Assembly: GCF_014349235.1 (NCBI RefSeq)
Contig: NZ_JACSOH010000005.1
Location: 62,001 to 126,000 of the forward strand
Direction of reading: 5' to 3'
Length of the DNA stretch: 64,000 bases
Source of the DNA: Cytophaga sp. FL35
GTDB lineage: Bacteria; Bacteroidota; Bacteroidia; Flavobacteriales; Flavobacteriaceae
This document shows, one piece after another, positions 24,970 to 34,412 of the stretch. The notes below the pieces were generated by a model that was not told the origin of the DNA, made no database searches, and saw only the letters and a program-made list of their open reading frames with translations. The stretch's first letter is position 1. The number at the start of each line of letters is the position of its first letter. A program made the position numbers and the translations under genes.

Positions 24970-26877
24970 TTAAAGCGCTCCGTTAATAATTTCTTCTACC
25001 ACTTCCGGATTAAGAAGGGTTGAGGTATCGCCTAGGTTAGAAGTGTCCTTAGAAGCGATTTTACGTAAAATACGTCTCATAATTTTACCACTTCGGGTTT
25101 TTGGCAATCCAGATACAAATTGAATTTTATCCAGTTTGGCAATAGGACCAATATGTTCCGTGATTTGCTGATTGATTTCCTTTGCCAGATTTTCCCTGTT
25201 TCTGCTTTCCCCAACTTCCTTGAGAATAACATAACCATAAAGAGCATTTCCTTTGATATCATGGGGGAAACCAACAATGGCACTTTCCGCCACGGCCGGA
25301 TGTTCGTTAATGGAATCTTCTATAGGAGCAGTACCCAAGTTATGACCTGAAACGATGACCACATCGTCTACACGGCCTGTTATTCGATAATATCCAACAG
25401 CATCCCTAAAGGCGCCATCCCCTGAAAAATACATGTCTTTATAAGCGGAAAAATACGTATCTCGGTAGCGATCGTGGTCTCCCCAGATTGTTCTGGCTAT
25501 CGATGGCCATGGATATTTGATGCAAAGCCTACCGGAAACCTGTTTACCTTTTAGTTCTTTCCCTTCTTCGTCCATTAAAGCTGGTTGAATACCAATAAAG
25601 GGCAAGGTCGCGTAGGTAGGGGTCGTTGGTGTCACATAGGGGATAGGTGTAATCATAATACCTCCTGTTTCGGTTTGCCACCAAGTATCTACGATAGGAC
25701 TGTTTTTCTTTCCAACATTGGTATTGTACCAGTGCCAGGCTTCCTCGTTAATGGGTTCCCCAACGGAGCCTAACACTTTTAATGAAGATAGGTCGTATTT
25801 ATCAATAAACTCTAGATTTTCTTTTGCCAAAGCCCTGATTGCCGTTGGTGCGGTGTAAAACTGGGTGACCTTGTGTTTTTCTACAACTTCCCAAAATCTT
25901 CCAAAATCAGGGTAGGAGGGCACACCTTCAAACATGACGGTTGTGGCACCGTTGGCCAAGGGTCCGTAAACAATATACGAGTGTCCTGTAATCCAACCAA
26001 TATCGGCCGTGCACCAGTATACATCTTCCTCACGGTATTGAAAAACATTTTTAAATGTATAGGCCGAATAAACCATATAGCCGCCAGTGGTATGTACCAT
26101 TCCTTTAGGTTTTCCGGTAGACCCGGAAGTGTAAAGAATAAAGAGCGGGTCTTCGGCGTCCATAATTTCAGCGACACAATCGGCGTAAGCTTCATCTAAA
26201 AGAGGTTGCAACCAATGGTCGCGTCCTTCTTTCATAGGAATATCTGTGTTGATTCTTTTAGCGACCAATACACTTTCTACGCCAGGGCAATTATCCAATG
26301 CTTTATCTACAATGCCTTTTAAATCAATAGTTTTAGATCCGCGGTACGAACCATCAGAAGTAAGTACAATTTTACAGTCACTATCATTGATTCTTGCGGC
26401 CAACGCACTAGAGGAGAATCCTGCAAAAACTACAGAATGTATAGCTCCAATACGCGCACAGGCCAACACGGCCACCGCGAGTTCAGGAATCATGGGAAGG
26501 TAGATACAGACCCTATCTCCTTTTTTTACGCCTTGGTCCAAAAGCACATTGGCCATTCTACAGACTCTTTCGTGTAGATCACGGTAAGTGATGTGCTGTG
26601 CTTCTTCATTTGGGTCATTAGGCTCAAATAAAATAGCCGTCTTATCGCCTCGGGTTGGTAAGTGCCGATCGATACAGTTCTCGGTGATATTTAGTTTTGC
26701 GCCTTCAAACCACTTTATTTCCGGTTTAGAAAAATCCCAACTAAGAACATTGTCCCATTTTTTTCTCCATACAAAATGCTCTTCGGCAATTTCTTCCCAA
26801 AAAGCCTCTGGATTTCTAACGGACTTTCGGTAAACTTGAAAATACTCTTCTAGGTGTTTGATGTGGTAATTACTCAT
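24970..26877 (-). CDS. acs: Acetyl-CoA synthetase
   Basis: AMP-forming acetate-CoA ligase, 635 residues. The adenylation motifs are complete: YTSGSTGKPKGMVHTTGGY (A3), the TWWQTETGG substrate motif, YFSGDGAFRD, RITGRVDDVV hinge, SGHNLGTAPIE and the C-terminal LPKTRSGKIMRRILR with the Lys that is acetylated for control in other bacteria. It is third in a minus-strand operon after a DUF4212 gene and a sodium/solute symporter, giving uptake plus activation of acetate. Terminates at the shared hairpin. Confidence 0.97.
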   Translation of the reverse strand: MSNYHIKHLEEYFQVYRKSVRNPEAFWEEIAEEHFVWRKKWDNVLSWDFSKPEIKWFEGAKLNITENCIDRHLPTRGDKTAILFEPNDPNEEAQHITYRDLHERVCRMANVLLDQGVKKGDRVCIYLPMIPELAVAVLACARIGAIHSVVFAGFSSSALAARINDSDCKIVLTSDGSYRGSKTIDLKGIVDKALDNCPGVESVLVAKRINTDIPMKEGRDHWLQPLLDEAYADCVAEIMDAEDPLFILYTSGSTGKPKGMVHTTGGYMVYSAYTFKNVFQYREEDVYWCTADIGWITGHSYIVYGPLANGATTVMFEGVPSYPDFGRFWEVVEKHKVTQFYTAPTAIRALAKENLEFIDKYDLSSLKVLGSVGEPINEEAWHWYNTNVGKKNSPIVDTWWQTETGGIMITPIPYVTPTTPTYATLPFIGIQPALMDEEGKELKGKQVSGRLCIKYPWPSIARTIWGDHDRYRDTYFSAYKDMYFSGDGAFRDAVGYYRITGRVDDVVIVSGHNLGTAPIEDSINEHPAVAESAIVGFPHDIKGNALYGYVILKEVGESRNRENLAKEINQQITEHIGPIAKLDKIQFVSGLPKTRSGKIMRRILRKIASKDTSNLGDTSTLLNPEVVEEIINGAL

Positions 26878-26912
26878 TCGTGTGCTCTATTTCTCTAAAA
26901 TTAAATAAAAAA

Positions 26913-28625
26913 TTAATGTGATGCCGCCTCTCCAGCACCACTTGGTATTCTTATATCTTCAACTATTTCTTGTACATCTTCCGGTGGTGGGGGAGTAAAT
27001 TTCATGATGACGATGGAAACTATAAAATTCACCAGCATAGCAACGCTTCCAAAGCCCTCCGGAGAAATTCCGAACCACCAGTCTTTTTCAAGGTTTGCAA
27101 CGGCTTCTTTACCTCCGTCGAAAATTCCAAACTTGAATTTAAGCATGTAAAAAATCATCAGTGAGATACCGATGACCATTCCCGCAATAGCCCCTTCCTT
27201 GTTCATTCTTTTATAAAATATACCCAGAACAATGGCCGGAAAAAAAGAGGCTGCGGCCAGACCAAAAGCCAAGGCGACAACTGCGGCTACAAATCCGGGT
27301 GGATTGATGCCAAAATAACCGGCAATTACCACAGCTACCGTTGCGGCGCCTCTTGCGGCCCAAAGTTCTCCTTTTTCGGAAATAGTGGGGACAAATACTT
27401 TTTTTATCAAATCATGGGATACCGATGCGGAAATCACTAAAAGTAAGCCTGCAGCGGTAGATAGAGCAGCCGCCAATCCTCCAGCAGCCACCAAAGCTAT
27501 AACCCAAGGGGGCAGATCCGCTATCTCCGGATTGGCCAATACCATGATATCACGGTCTACGGTCAACTCATTTATGGTAGCATCTGCCACATATTGGATT
27601 TTACCATCCCCATTTTTGTCATCAAACGCTAGCAAACCTGTTGTTTCCCAATTTTTAAACCATTGGGGCATGGAGGCATACTCCTTATTGCTCACCGTAT
27701 TGATCATATTGGTTCTGGCAAAAACAGAGACCGCAGGCGCGGTGGTATATAAAATGGCAATTAGTAAAAGAGCCAAACCGGCCGATTTTCGGGCATCTTT
27801 GACCTTCTTAACGGTAAAAAACCGAACAATCACATGTGGTAAGCCTGCGGTACCAACCATTAAAGCCAACGTAATCATAAAAACATCGATGGTAGATTTT
27901 TTGCCATCGGTATATTCGGCAAAACCTAGTTCGGTCGAGAGTCCGTTTAACTTGTCCAATAAATACATGCCCGAGCCATCATTTAATCGTGATCCCATAC
28001 CCAATTGGGGAATAGGATTTCCGGTCATTTGAATAGAGATAAAGATGGCAGGAACCATAAAGGCAAAAATCAATACACAATACTGCGCCACTTGGGTATA
28101 GGTGATGCCCTTCATTCCGCCTAAAACGGCATAAAAAAGTACGATGACCATACCTATGATCACTCCGGTATTGATATCCACTTCTAAAAATCGTGAAAAA
28201 ACGACGCCTACACCACGCATTTGTCCTGCAACATAGGTAAAGGACACTATAAGGGCACAGATAACCGCAACAATACGTGCAGTTTTGGAGTAATACCGGT
28301 CCCCAATAAAATCAGGAACAGTGAACTTCCCAAACTTACGTAGGTAGGGGGCTAAAAGCAAAGCCAATAAAACATAACCACCTGTCCACCCCATAAGGTA
28401 TACAGAGCCGTCATAACCGGCAAAGGAGATGATTCCGGCCATGGAAATAAAAGATGCCGCGGACATCCAGTCAGCAGCGGTGGCCATCCCATTCGCAAGG
28501 GGAGAAACGCCTCCACCTGCCACATAAAAGTCATTTGTGGAACCGGCTCTTGACCAAATGGCAATGCCAATGTATAGTGTAAATGTAATACCTACGAGAA
28601 GGTACGTCCAGGTTTGAACATCCAT
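26913..28625 (-). CDS. Sodium:solute symporter (ActP/VC_2705-like), probable acetate uptake
   Basis: A 570-residue SSS-family transporter with about 13 membrane helices. Family landmarks include DFYVAGGGVSPLANGMATAADWMSAASF near residue 32 and the SAGLALLLIAILYTTAPAV helix. An extracytoplasmic loop near residue 330-345 carries FDDKNGDGKIQY, an EF-hand-like calcium loop. It lies between the DUF4212 small subunit and acs, which with family knowledge of ActP and the VC_2705 subfamily points to acetate or another short monocarboxylate as substrate. Substrate identity is inferred from context. Confidence 0.9.
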   Translation of the reverse strand: MDVQTWTYLLVGITFTLYIGIAIWSRAGSTNDFYVAGGGVSPLANGMATAADWMSAASFISMAGIISFAGYDGSVYLMGWTGGYVLLALLLAPYLRKFGKFTVPDFIGDRYYSKTARIVAVICALIVSFTYVAGQMRGVGVVFSRFLEVDINTGVIIGMVIVLFYAVLGGMKGITYTQVAQYCVLIFAFMVPAIFISIQMTGNPIPQLGMGSRLNDGSGMYLLDKLNGLSTELGFAEYTDGKKSTIDVFMITLALMVGTAGLPHVIVRFFTVKKVKDARKSAGLALLLIAILYTTAPAVSVFARTNMINTVSNKEYASMPQWFKNWETTGLLAFDDKNGDGKIQYVADATINELTVDRDIMVLANPEIADLPPWVIALVAAGGLAAALSTAAGLLLVISASVSHDLIKKVFVPTISEKGELWAARGAATVAVVIAGYFGINPPGFVAAVVALAFGLAAASFFPAIVLGIFYKRMNKEGAIAGMVIGISLMIFYMLKFKFGIFDGGKEAVANLEKDWWFGISPEGFGSVAMLVNFIVSIVIMKFTPPPPEDVQEIVEDIRIPSGAGEAASH

Positions 28626-28672
28626 AGTTTAAGTTTTTGGTTACCCTTTTAAAAAAAAGGTGGTTGGTGTGG

Positions 28673-28933
28673 TTATTCGTTGTAGCCGTATTTTTTGTCC
28701 AAAGAGTTCATCAGGCGCACGTAGACGAAAATAAGTACAACAAAAACATAAATGGAACCCTGTTGGGCGAACCAAAACCCTAATTCAAAGCCTCCCATTT
28801 TAATCTGGTTGAGGGCGTCTTTAAAGAGAATACCCGCAGCATAGGAAACCGCGAACCATATAGCCAGAAGAATGAATAAATATCTAACGTTCTCGCGCCA
28901 GTAGGCACTGGCCTTTTTTTGTTTGTCGGACAT
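28673..28933 (-). CDS. DUF4212 small subunit of the sodium:solute symporter
   Basis: An 86-residue membrane protein with two helices (about 18-38 and 50-70) and a charged C-terminus (NSLDKKYGYNE). It carries the DUF4212 features YWRENVRYLFILLAIWF and FWFAQQGSIYVFVVLIFVYV. DUF4212 proteins regularly precede VC_2705-type symporters and are thought to be their small subunit. It is the first gene of the operon leading to acs; an inverted repeat (28939-28965) lies immediately upstream of its ATG. Confidence 0.9.
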   Translation of the reverse strand: MSDKQKKASAYWRENVRYLFILLAIWFAVSYAAGILFKDALNQIKMGGFELGFWFAQQGSIYVFVVLIFVYVRLMNSLDKKYGYNE

Positions 28934-28938
28934 TGAGA

Positions 28939-28965
28939 TAGTAGCGTTTAAGTTGTAAGCTACTA
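28939..28965. repeat. Inverted repeat upstream of the DUF4212-symporter-acs operon
   Basis: Arms TAGTAGC (28939-28945) and GCTACTA (28959-28965) with a 13-base spacer, beginning 6 bases upstream of the ATG of the DUF4212 gene. No T-run follows on either strand, so it is not a standard terminator; an operator or leader hairpin is possible. Confidence 0.4.
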
Positions 28966-28985
28966 ATATAACGATTTCGAATGTT

Positions 28986-30077
28986 TTAATTTGGTGAAAA
29001 CACCACTCCGCTCGAAGAATCTCTTTTTGCCCCGGTGACGGAACTAAGAACGTTTATCTTATTTTCTAATCGTAGAGCGCCCATCAATGCAAAAACAAGG
29101 GCTTCTTTAAACTCGATGAGTTTTTTTTCCGGAACCACCGCCTTGGTCGTATTGCCCAATTTTTCTTGTAATACTTCCACCAAATAATCATTGAGCGCCC
29201 CACCGCCCGTAACAAATAGGGTTTGATTGGCGGACACTGAATTTTGTTTTATTTGAATGGCTACTTGCTCGCATACATGGTGGACACTGGTACAAAGCAA
29301 ATTGGCCATGCTATCATTGGTCTGGTCTACAATTGGAACCACTTTGTCAACAAACCATTCAAAACCGATGGATTTAGGATAGGGTAGGCCGTAAAATTCT
29401 AAAGCGTTCAATTGCTGTAACATACGAGGATTGACCACTCCGCTACGAGCGAGCATACCGCCTTTATCATACTCCAAATCTTCCTTGTGGGTGATGTGGT
29501 TGAGAATCATGTTGGCTAAGCCAATATCGTAGGCAATTCTTTTTCCATTTTTTTCAAAGGACACATTGCTGATGCCTCCCAAATTGAGGCAGAAATCATA
29601 ATCGCCAAAAAACAATTGGTCCCCAATAGGTACGAGCGGAGCTCCTTGGCCATTAAGCGCGACATCATTGGTACGAAAGTCACAGACCGTTTTCACCCCT
29701 GCGGCATTGGCCAAATGTTGCCCCGAACCAATTTGAAAAGTCAGTCCGTTTTCAGGTTGATGATGGGTGGTATGCCCATGACTGGCAATGGCATCAACTA
29801 CTAGTTGCTTATCCTGAATAAATTGCAAGGTTTGTTCGCCCAGCCAAGTACCATATTCATTATGGAAAATTAGAAGTTCATCGGCCTTCAGATAAATGGA
29901 ATTTTTTAGTTTTTCCTTCATTTCCTTGGAGTAGGATATGCTTCTGGTTTCCGCTATTTCAAAATTATAGGCGTCTTCTTTTTCTTGAATGATGCAATAC
30001 GCTAAATCGAGACCATCTAAAGAGGTACCGGACATTAAACCGATTATCTTGTGAGTTTTCATCATTTTATTTTTCAA
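28986..30077 (-). CDS. anmK: Anhydro-N-acetylmuramic acid kinase
   Basis: Cleaves the 1,6-anhydro ring and phosphorylates anhydroMurNAc to MurNAc-6-P in peptidoglycan recycling. It is 363 residues. The ATP-binding GLMSGTSLDGLD is at residues about 14-25, followed by HGHTTHHQP, VCDFRTNDVALNGQGAPLVP with the catalytic Asp, LNLGGISN and the VTGGGALN motif. The longest frame overlaps nagZ by 11 bases; the ATG at 30062 would leave a 4-base gap and a more typical N-terminus, so the start is uncertain by five codons. Last gene of the nagB-digH-ampG-nagZ-anmK series. Confidence 0.95.
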   Translation of the reverse strand: MKNKMMKTHKIIGLMSGTSLDGLDLAYCIIQEKEDAYNFEIAETRSISYSKEMKEKLKNSIYLKADELLIFHNEYGTWLGEQTLQFIQDKQLVVDAIASHGHTTHHQPENGLTFQIGSGQHLANAAGVKTVCDFRTNDVALNGQGAPLVPIGDQLFFGDYDFCLNLGGISNVSFEKNGKRIAYDIGLANMILNHITHKEDLEYDKGGMLARSGVVNPRMLQQLNALEFYGLPYPKSIGFEWFVDKVVPIVDQTNDSMANLLCTSVHHVCEQVAIQIKQNSVSANQTLFVTGGGALNDYLVEVLQEKLGNTTKAVVPEKKLIEFKEALVFALMGALRLENKINVLSSVTGAKRDSSSGVVFSPN

Positions 30078-31623
30078 TAGTTACCGGAAGTTTCCCAATC
30101 GCTTGGAGATTTCCTAAAAAATGTTGTTGTGCTACCTCTTGAAACTCCTTAAAATCTTGGTAGGCTATTACCACTGCTTTTGCCTTGTCCACTTGCAGAT
30201 GGTTCAGGACATAGGGGTTGCCAAAAAGATATAAAACGGTATTTTCTGAAGCTAAAAGGACATTGATTTTCTCTAATTCCTCCAACGTAAAACCAAAATT
30301 GTTACTGGGTTTTATTTGTGGCGGAAATAGTGCCAGCAAATGGTTTGTACCCTTGGAGGCTTTAAATTCAATTACGTTACTACAATTATTAAAAGACAAT
30401 CCGTTTAAAAAAGAGGCTGCCTTTTCAGGGCTGTTGCAAACTATCTGAAAGCCTTCTTTTCTAAATTGCTCGATATCAGAAGCGTTTCCCTGATAAAGAG
30501 TGATACTTTTTTTGGCAATAGCGGTGTTGAGGGGAGAGGCATCAGTTAAGAAAGCTTTGTTATCAGCATGGTTAATAAACTTTTCCTTCAATTTATAAAC
30601 CCTTTGAAAACTCTCTTCAATTTGTTCCTCGGAAGCATTTTTTACGATTTTTTCAATGCCTTCCATGGTGTTTTCGGCAAAACAGAGAATATCGTTTCCG
30701 GCGTCGAAAGCCAGCCATTCCAATTCTCCTTTTTCAGGAAAGTTTTTAGAAACGGCATGCATGTTCAAGGCATCTGAAATAACCACGCCCTCAAAGCCCA
30801 TTTCGTTTCTAAGCACACCTTTAATAATTTCCTTTGAAATGCTACTAGGTACGTTTTTATTCCCTGCCAAAGCAGGAACGGAAAGATGTCCTACCATAAC
30901 CGCTTCAGCACCTTCATCAATTAATTTTTGAAAGGGATAAAGTTCATTTTGAATCAACTCAGCCTTGCTTTTATCAATTTGTGGTAGCCCTAAATGGGAA
31001 TCCGTGGCCGTATCCCCATGCCCCGGGAAGTGTTTAATACTTACGGGAACACCTTCACTTTGGGCTCCCTTTACATAAGCCAAAGCTTTTTGGGCAACCA
31101 AATTTCTGTCCTCCCCAAAGGAACGATAGCCAATGACAGGATTGTTGGGATTATTGTTAATGTCCGCAACAGGGGAGAGGTTCCAATGGATACCGGCCGC
31201 TTTGCAGTCTTTTGCAATGTTTTTACCTACTTGAAATATAAGTTCATCATCTTGAATGGCGCCCAAAGTAATAGCATAAGGGTATTGTGGCGTATTTTCT
31301 ATTCGCATGGCCAGGCCCCATTCGGCGTCAATGGCAATCAGTAAGGGTGTTTTTGCAACTTTTTGATACCGTTGGATGAGATTTTTCAGGGTATTGAAAC
31401 TCTGCTCGTTTTTAACTATTTTTTTCTTTCCTTCAAAATTGGTAGCGGCACTGGCCCTGCTGTGAAAAAAACAGATACCTCCAACATTACCTTCGGTAAT
31501 CAATTTTTCCAAAGCTTGAATTTCTTCTTCGGAATCGTTGATAAAGGCAGCGGGCATAAAAAGCTGGCCTACTTTTTCTCTTAGCGTCAAATTTTTGAAA
31601 TTTATGATAGCTACATCAGTCAT
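30067..31623 (-). CDS. nagZ: Beta-N-acetylglucosaminidase NagZ-like (GH3) with C-terminal extension
   Basis: Glycoside hydrolase family 3 enzyme, expected to split GlcNAc-1,6-anhydroMurNAc (with or without peptide) in the cytoplasm. The NagZ-type signature KHFPGHGDTATDSHLGLPQ with the His/Asp acid-base dyad is near residue 200, and the nucleophile Asp lies in VVISDALNMHA near 290. There is no signal peptide, as for a cytoplasmic recycling enzyme. At 518 residues it carries about 170 residues beyond E. coli NagZ (341), probably a GH3 C-terminal alpha/beta domain. It overlaps ampG by 8 bases and anmK by 11. Confidence 0.92.
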   Translation of the reverse strand: MTDVAIINFKNLTLREKVGQLFMPAAFINDSEEEIQALEKLITEGNVGGICFFHSRASAATNFEGKKKIVKNEQSFNTLKNLIQRYQKVAKTPLLIAIDAEWGLAMRIENTPQYPYAITLGAIQDDELIFQVGKNIAKDCKAAGIHWNLSPVADINNNPNNPVIGYRSFGEDRNLVAQKALAYVKGAQSEGVPVSIKHFPGHGDTATDSHLGLPQIDKSKAELIQNELYPFQKLIDEGAEAVMVGHLSVPALAGNKNVPSSISKEIIKGVLRNEMGFEGVVISDALNMHAVSKNFPEKGELEWLAFDAGNDILCFAENTMEGIEKIVKNASEEQIEESFQRVYKLKEKFINHADNKAFLTDASPLNTAIAKKSITLYQGNASDIEQFRKEGFQIVCNSPEKAASFLNGLSFNNCSNVIEFKASKGTNHLLALFPPQIKPSNNFGFTLEELEKINVLLASENTVLYLFGNPYVLNHLQVDKAKAVVIAYQDFKEFQEVAQQHFLGNLQAIGKLPVTIEK

Positions 31624-32890
31624 TGGAAGTAGATGATTTTTTCCCGAAATCTGGGGGATATTGTAAATATTTTAATAGTAAAAAGGCGGGTAGGGCAGAA
31701 ATGACCACCCAAATGAAAAAACCGTCATAACCCAACCAGTTTTGAACGGCGCCACTGATCATGCCTGGTAGCATGGCACCCAGCGCCATAAATCCGGTAG
31801 CAATGGCATAATGAGATGTCTTTGAGGCTCCTTCGGCTATGTAGATGAGGTACATCAAAAATGCCGCAAATCCAAAACCGTAGCCAAATTGTTCAAAAGC
31901 CACGGTAGCAACTACAAAAGCAAGACTTTTTGTTTGGGTAATCGCCATGATGGCATAAAGAACATTGGGAACGTTTAAGGAGAGCATCATAGGGAGCATC
32001 CATTTTTTGAGACCATCCCTTGAAATGAGAATTCCACCTAAAATACCTCCTGCCGAAAGGGTAATCAGACCCACGACCCCATAAATAATACCTACGTTTT
32101 CTGTGGAAATGGCCAAACCACCTTCTGAAAGGTCGTCCAACATAAAAAGCTGTGCCACCTTTGCCAGTTGAGATTCGCCTAACCTATAAGTCAAAATGAA
32201 GGCTAAAGCCACGGCGATGTTCGGTTTTTTAAAAAAGGAGGTGAAAACTTCCAAAAAGGCTTTGGGTTTTTCTGTTTCTATTTCTAATGATGATTCGAAT
32301 TTTGGGGTGGTAAAAAAGTTGATGACCGTTAATAATAGCATCAACAGACCGGTGATGATCATGGTATAGCTCCATGCCTTGGTATTGTCCCCATACATTT
32401 CTTCCAAATAGCCGGCCAAAACAACGATGAGTCCGCTACCGGTAACCATGGCCAACCGATAGAAGGTACTTCTGATTCCCACGAAAAAGGACTGTTTTTT
32501 TTCGGAAAGCCCTATCATGTAATAGCCATCGGAGGCAATATCGTTCGTAGCGGAAGCAAAGGCCGCTACCCAAAAACAGGCCAGGGTGGTTACAAAAAAC
32601 ATTTGAGTAGGAACTGTGAACCCAACGGCCAAAAACATGACGGCAATAAGTAGTTGCATAACCAAAAACCAATTTCTCTTGGTACTTTTTAGGTCCACCA
32701 CAGGGCTCCAAATAGGTTTTAGCACCCAAGGCAGGTATAAAAGACCGGTGTAAAGGGTAATATCTGTATTGTTGATGCCCAACTGCTTGTACATGATTAC
32801 GGAAACCGATGCAATAATAACATTGGGAAGTCCTTCCGCGAAATATAACGGAGGAACCCAGCCCCAAGCCCATTTGTCTTTTTTGATCAT
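31616..32890 (-). CDS. ampG: AmpG-like muropeptide permease (MFS)
   Basis: A 424-residue MFS transporter with 12 predicted helices, resembling AmpG, which imports GlcNAc-anhydroMurNAc (peptides) into the cytoplasm. Characteristic segments include PLYFAEGLPNVIIASVSVIMYKQLG at the N-terminus, LPWVLKPIWSPVVDL, and DIASDGYYMIGLSEKKQSFFVGIRSTFYR. The position between a digH-like lipoprotein and nagZ-anmK makes the muropeptide assignment strong. It overlaps nagZ by 8 bases and starts 10 bases after the digH-like stop, so all four genes are one translational chain. Confidence 0.92.
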   Translation of the reverse strand: MIKKDKWAWGWVPPLYFAEGLPNVIIASVSVIMYKQLGINNTDITLYTGLLYLPWVLKPIWSPVVDLKSTKRNWFLVMQLLIAVMFLAVGFTVPTQMFFVTTLACFWVAAFASATNDIASDGYYMIGLSEKKQSFFVGIRSTFYRLAMVTGSGLIVVLAGYLEEMYGDNTKAWSYTMIITGLLMLLLTVINFFTTPKFESSLEIETEKPKAFLEVFTSFFKKPNIAVALAFILTYRLGESQLAKVAQLFMLDDLSEGGLAISTENVGIIYGVVGLITLSAGGILGGILISRDGLKKWMLPMMLSLNVPNVLYAIMAITQTKSLAFVVATVAFEQFGYGFGFAAFLMYLIYIAEGASKTSHYAIATGFMALGAMLPGMISGAVQNWLGYDGFFIWVVISALPAFLLLKYLQYPPDFGKKSSTSND

Positions 32891-32900
32891 GTAAAATGCT

Positions 32901-34406
32901 TTAGTTTAAAAGTAGGGTTTTAGGTTCACTTTCCTTTCCATACTTATCTAAAAAAGTATAGCTAATCTTCTTTCTACCCTTTAAATCAGCAATTGGAATC
33001 TCAATATATTCGGGATTGGTAATAAAGGGCTTCGTTATAATATTTTTAGGGAGGATGGTTTCCTCTTGGCTTTTTTCTGATTTGTAAACCACCCATTGCT
33101 TTGCAATGCTGAGGTCTTTAAAATAAAACCTGATTCTATCGCCCACCGTTGCTTTTGAAATATATTCCGGATAATCATTCGTGCTTGCACCCGTACTGGC
33201 GATTGGTATTAAGGCATCTTGAGCATAGAAGTTTCTCTTTAAGAAGCGTTGGTGCTTTTTCTTTTTTTCCTGAAGGCTTTTTGCGCTAAAAAAGACGTTA
33301 CCATCTACATTTTTGGTTTTACGGGCATACAGTATTTGATTTGGTAGTTCTTTTTTGCTGTTCCAAGCCTCATCACTGTTATTTTCAATTTTGTAAGGCC
33401 CGTTTCCAATATAAAGTTGGGTGTTCTTGCTATTTTCACTCCACCAATCCACTAACTTTTTATGAGAGGCAACATTGTGTTCCATACTCCAATATAGCTG
33501 CGGCACTACGTAATCTAACCAGCCTTTTTCCATCCACAACAGGGGATCGGCGTAAAGATTTTCATATGTGGTTTGTCCAGCTTGGGTATCGGAACCTTTG
33601 GGGTCCGTACTTTTGTTTTTCCATACCCCGAATGGACTCACGCCAAACTGTACCCAAGGCTTGTTCTTTTTAGTGGCTTGGAAGCTTTTTTTAATTAGCG
33701 AATCCATATTGCCTCGGCGCCAATCATCTAAATCCTGACCGGGGTGTTGGTATTGTTGATAGGCGAGGGAGTCATTGAAAATTTCGTCTTTAATAGTGTA
33801 GGGATAAAAATAATCATCGTAGTGAATGCCGTCAATATTGTAGTTGTTGACCAATTCGGTAATGATGGAGGCCATGTGTTCTTGAACTTCTGGCAGACCG
33901 GGGTTGTAATAATATTTTTTACCATATTTGATCATCCAGTCAGGATGTTGATAAAAATCATGGTCAGCAGCAAGGCTTACAGTATCTAGATTAAAGGTGG
34001 CCCTATACGGATTGAGCCATGCGTGAAACTCCATTCCACGTTTATGGGTTTCTTGAACCATCCAAGTTAGGATATCCTCGGAGCTATCTTTGGGAGCCTT
34101 TCCTTCCTCGCCTGTTAGGTAGCGCGACCACGGGGCAAAGTCCGATTTATAAAATGCGTCCCCGGCAGTTCTAACTTGAACAATGGCCGCATTAAATTTT
34201 AATTCTTCATAGTAATCCAAAAGGTCTAAATAATCACTCTTTTTTTTGGCGATTTCATCATTTGGATTTTTTGGCCAATCGATATTGACAACGGTAGCCA
34301 CCCAAAACCCTCTAAATTCTCGCTTGGGCTGGGGACCTTTTTTGTATACGGAGCAGGAGGTAATTAAGCCTGCTAGAAAAAAATATGTAAGTAGTCTTGA
34401 AATCAT
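32901..34406 (-). CDS. GHL10-family (DigH/YngK-like) glycosyl hydrolase lipoprotein
   Basis: A 501-residue lipoprotein from the ATG at 34406 (lipobox FLAGLITSC). The GHL10 (DUF187) domain covers about residues 25-330: EFRGFWVATVVNIDWP, FNAAIVQVRTAGDAFY, MEFHAWLNPYRATF, NYNIDGIHYDDYFYP with the likely catalytic acids, and VQFGVSPFGVWKN; a C-terminal beta-sandwich follows. E. coli DigH (YddW) of this family cleaves denuded peptidoglycan glycans, which fits the recycling genes downstream. An upstream ATG (34433) lies inside the nagB terminator hairpin and is rejected. CAZyme class is clear; the glycan target is inferred from context. Confidence 0.87.
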   Translation of the reverse strand: MISRLLTYFFLAGLITSCSVYKKGPQPKREFRGFWVATVVNIDWPKNPNDEIAKKKSDYLDLLDYYEELKFNAAIVQVRTAGDAFYKSDFAPWSRYLTGEEGKAPKDSSEDILTWMVQETHKRGMEFHAWLNPYRATFNLDTVSLAADHDFYQHPDWMIKYGKKYYYNPGLPEVQEHMASIITELVNNYNIDGIHYDDYFYPYTIKDEIFNDSLAYQQYQHPGQDLDDWRRGNMDSLIKKSFQATKKNKPWVQFGVSPFGVWKNKSTDPKGSDTQAGQTTYENLYADPLLWMEKGWLDYVVPQLYWSMEHNVASHKKLVDWWSENSKNTQLYIGNGPYKIENNSDEAWNSKKELPNQILYARKTKNVDGNVFFSAKSLQEKKKKHQRFLKRNFYAQDALIPIASTGASTNDYPEYISKATVGDRIRFYFKDLSIAKQWVVYKSEKSQEETILPKNIITKPFITNPEYIEIPIADLKGRKKISYTFLDKYGKESEPKTLLLN

Positions 34407-34412
34407 AAAAAT

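Noticed and set aside
27385-28032. A 215-codon open frame on the plus strand opposite the sodium:solute symporter
   Set aside because: It mirrors the codon pattern of the symporter, with no recognisable domain.
32436-32873. A 145-codon frame on the same strand as ampG but in another phase
   Set aside because: It is an overlapping shadow; the ampG frame has the membrane-helix pattern and family motifs.
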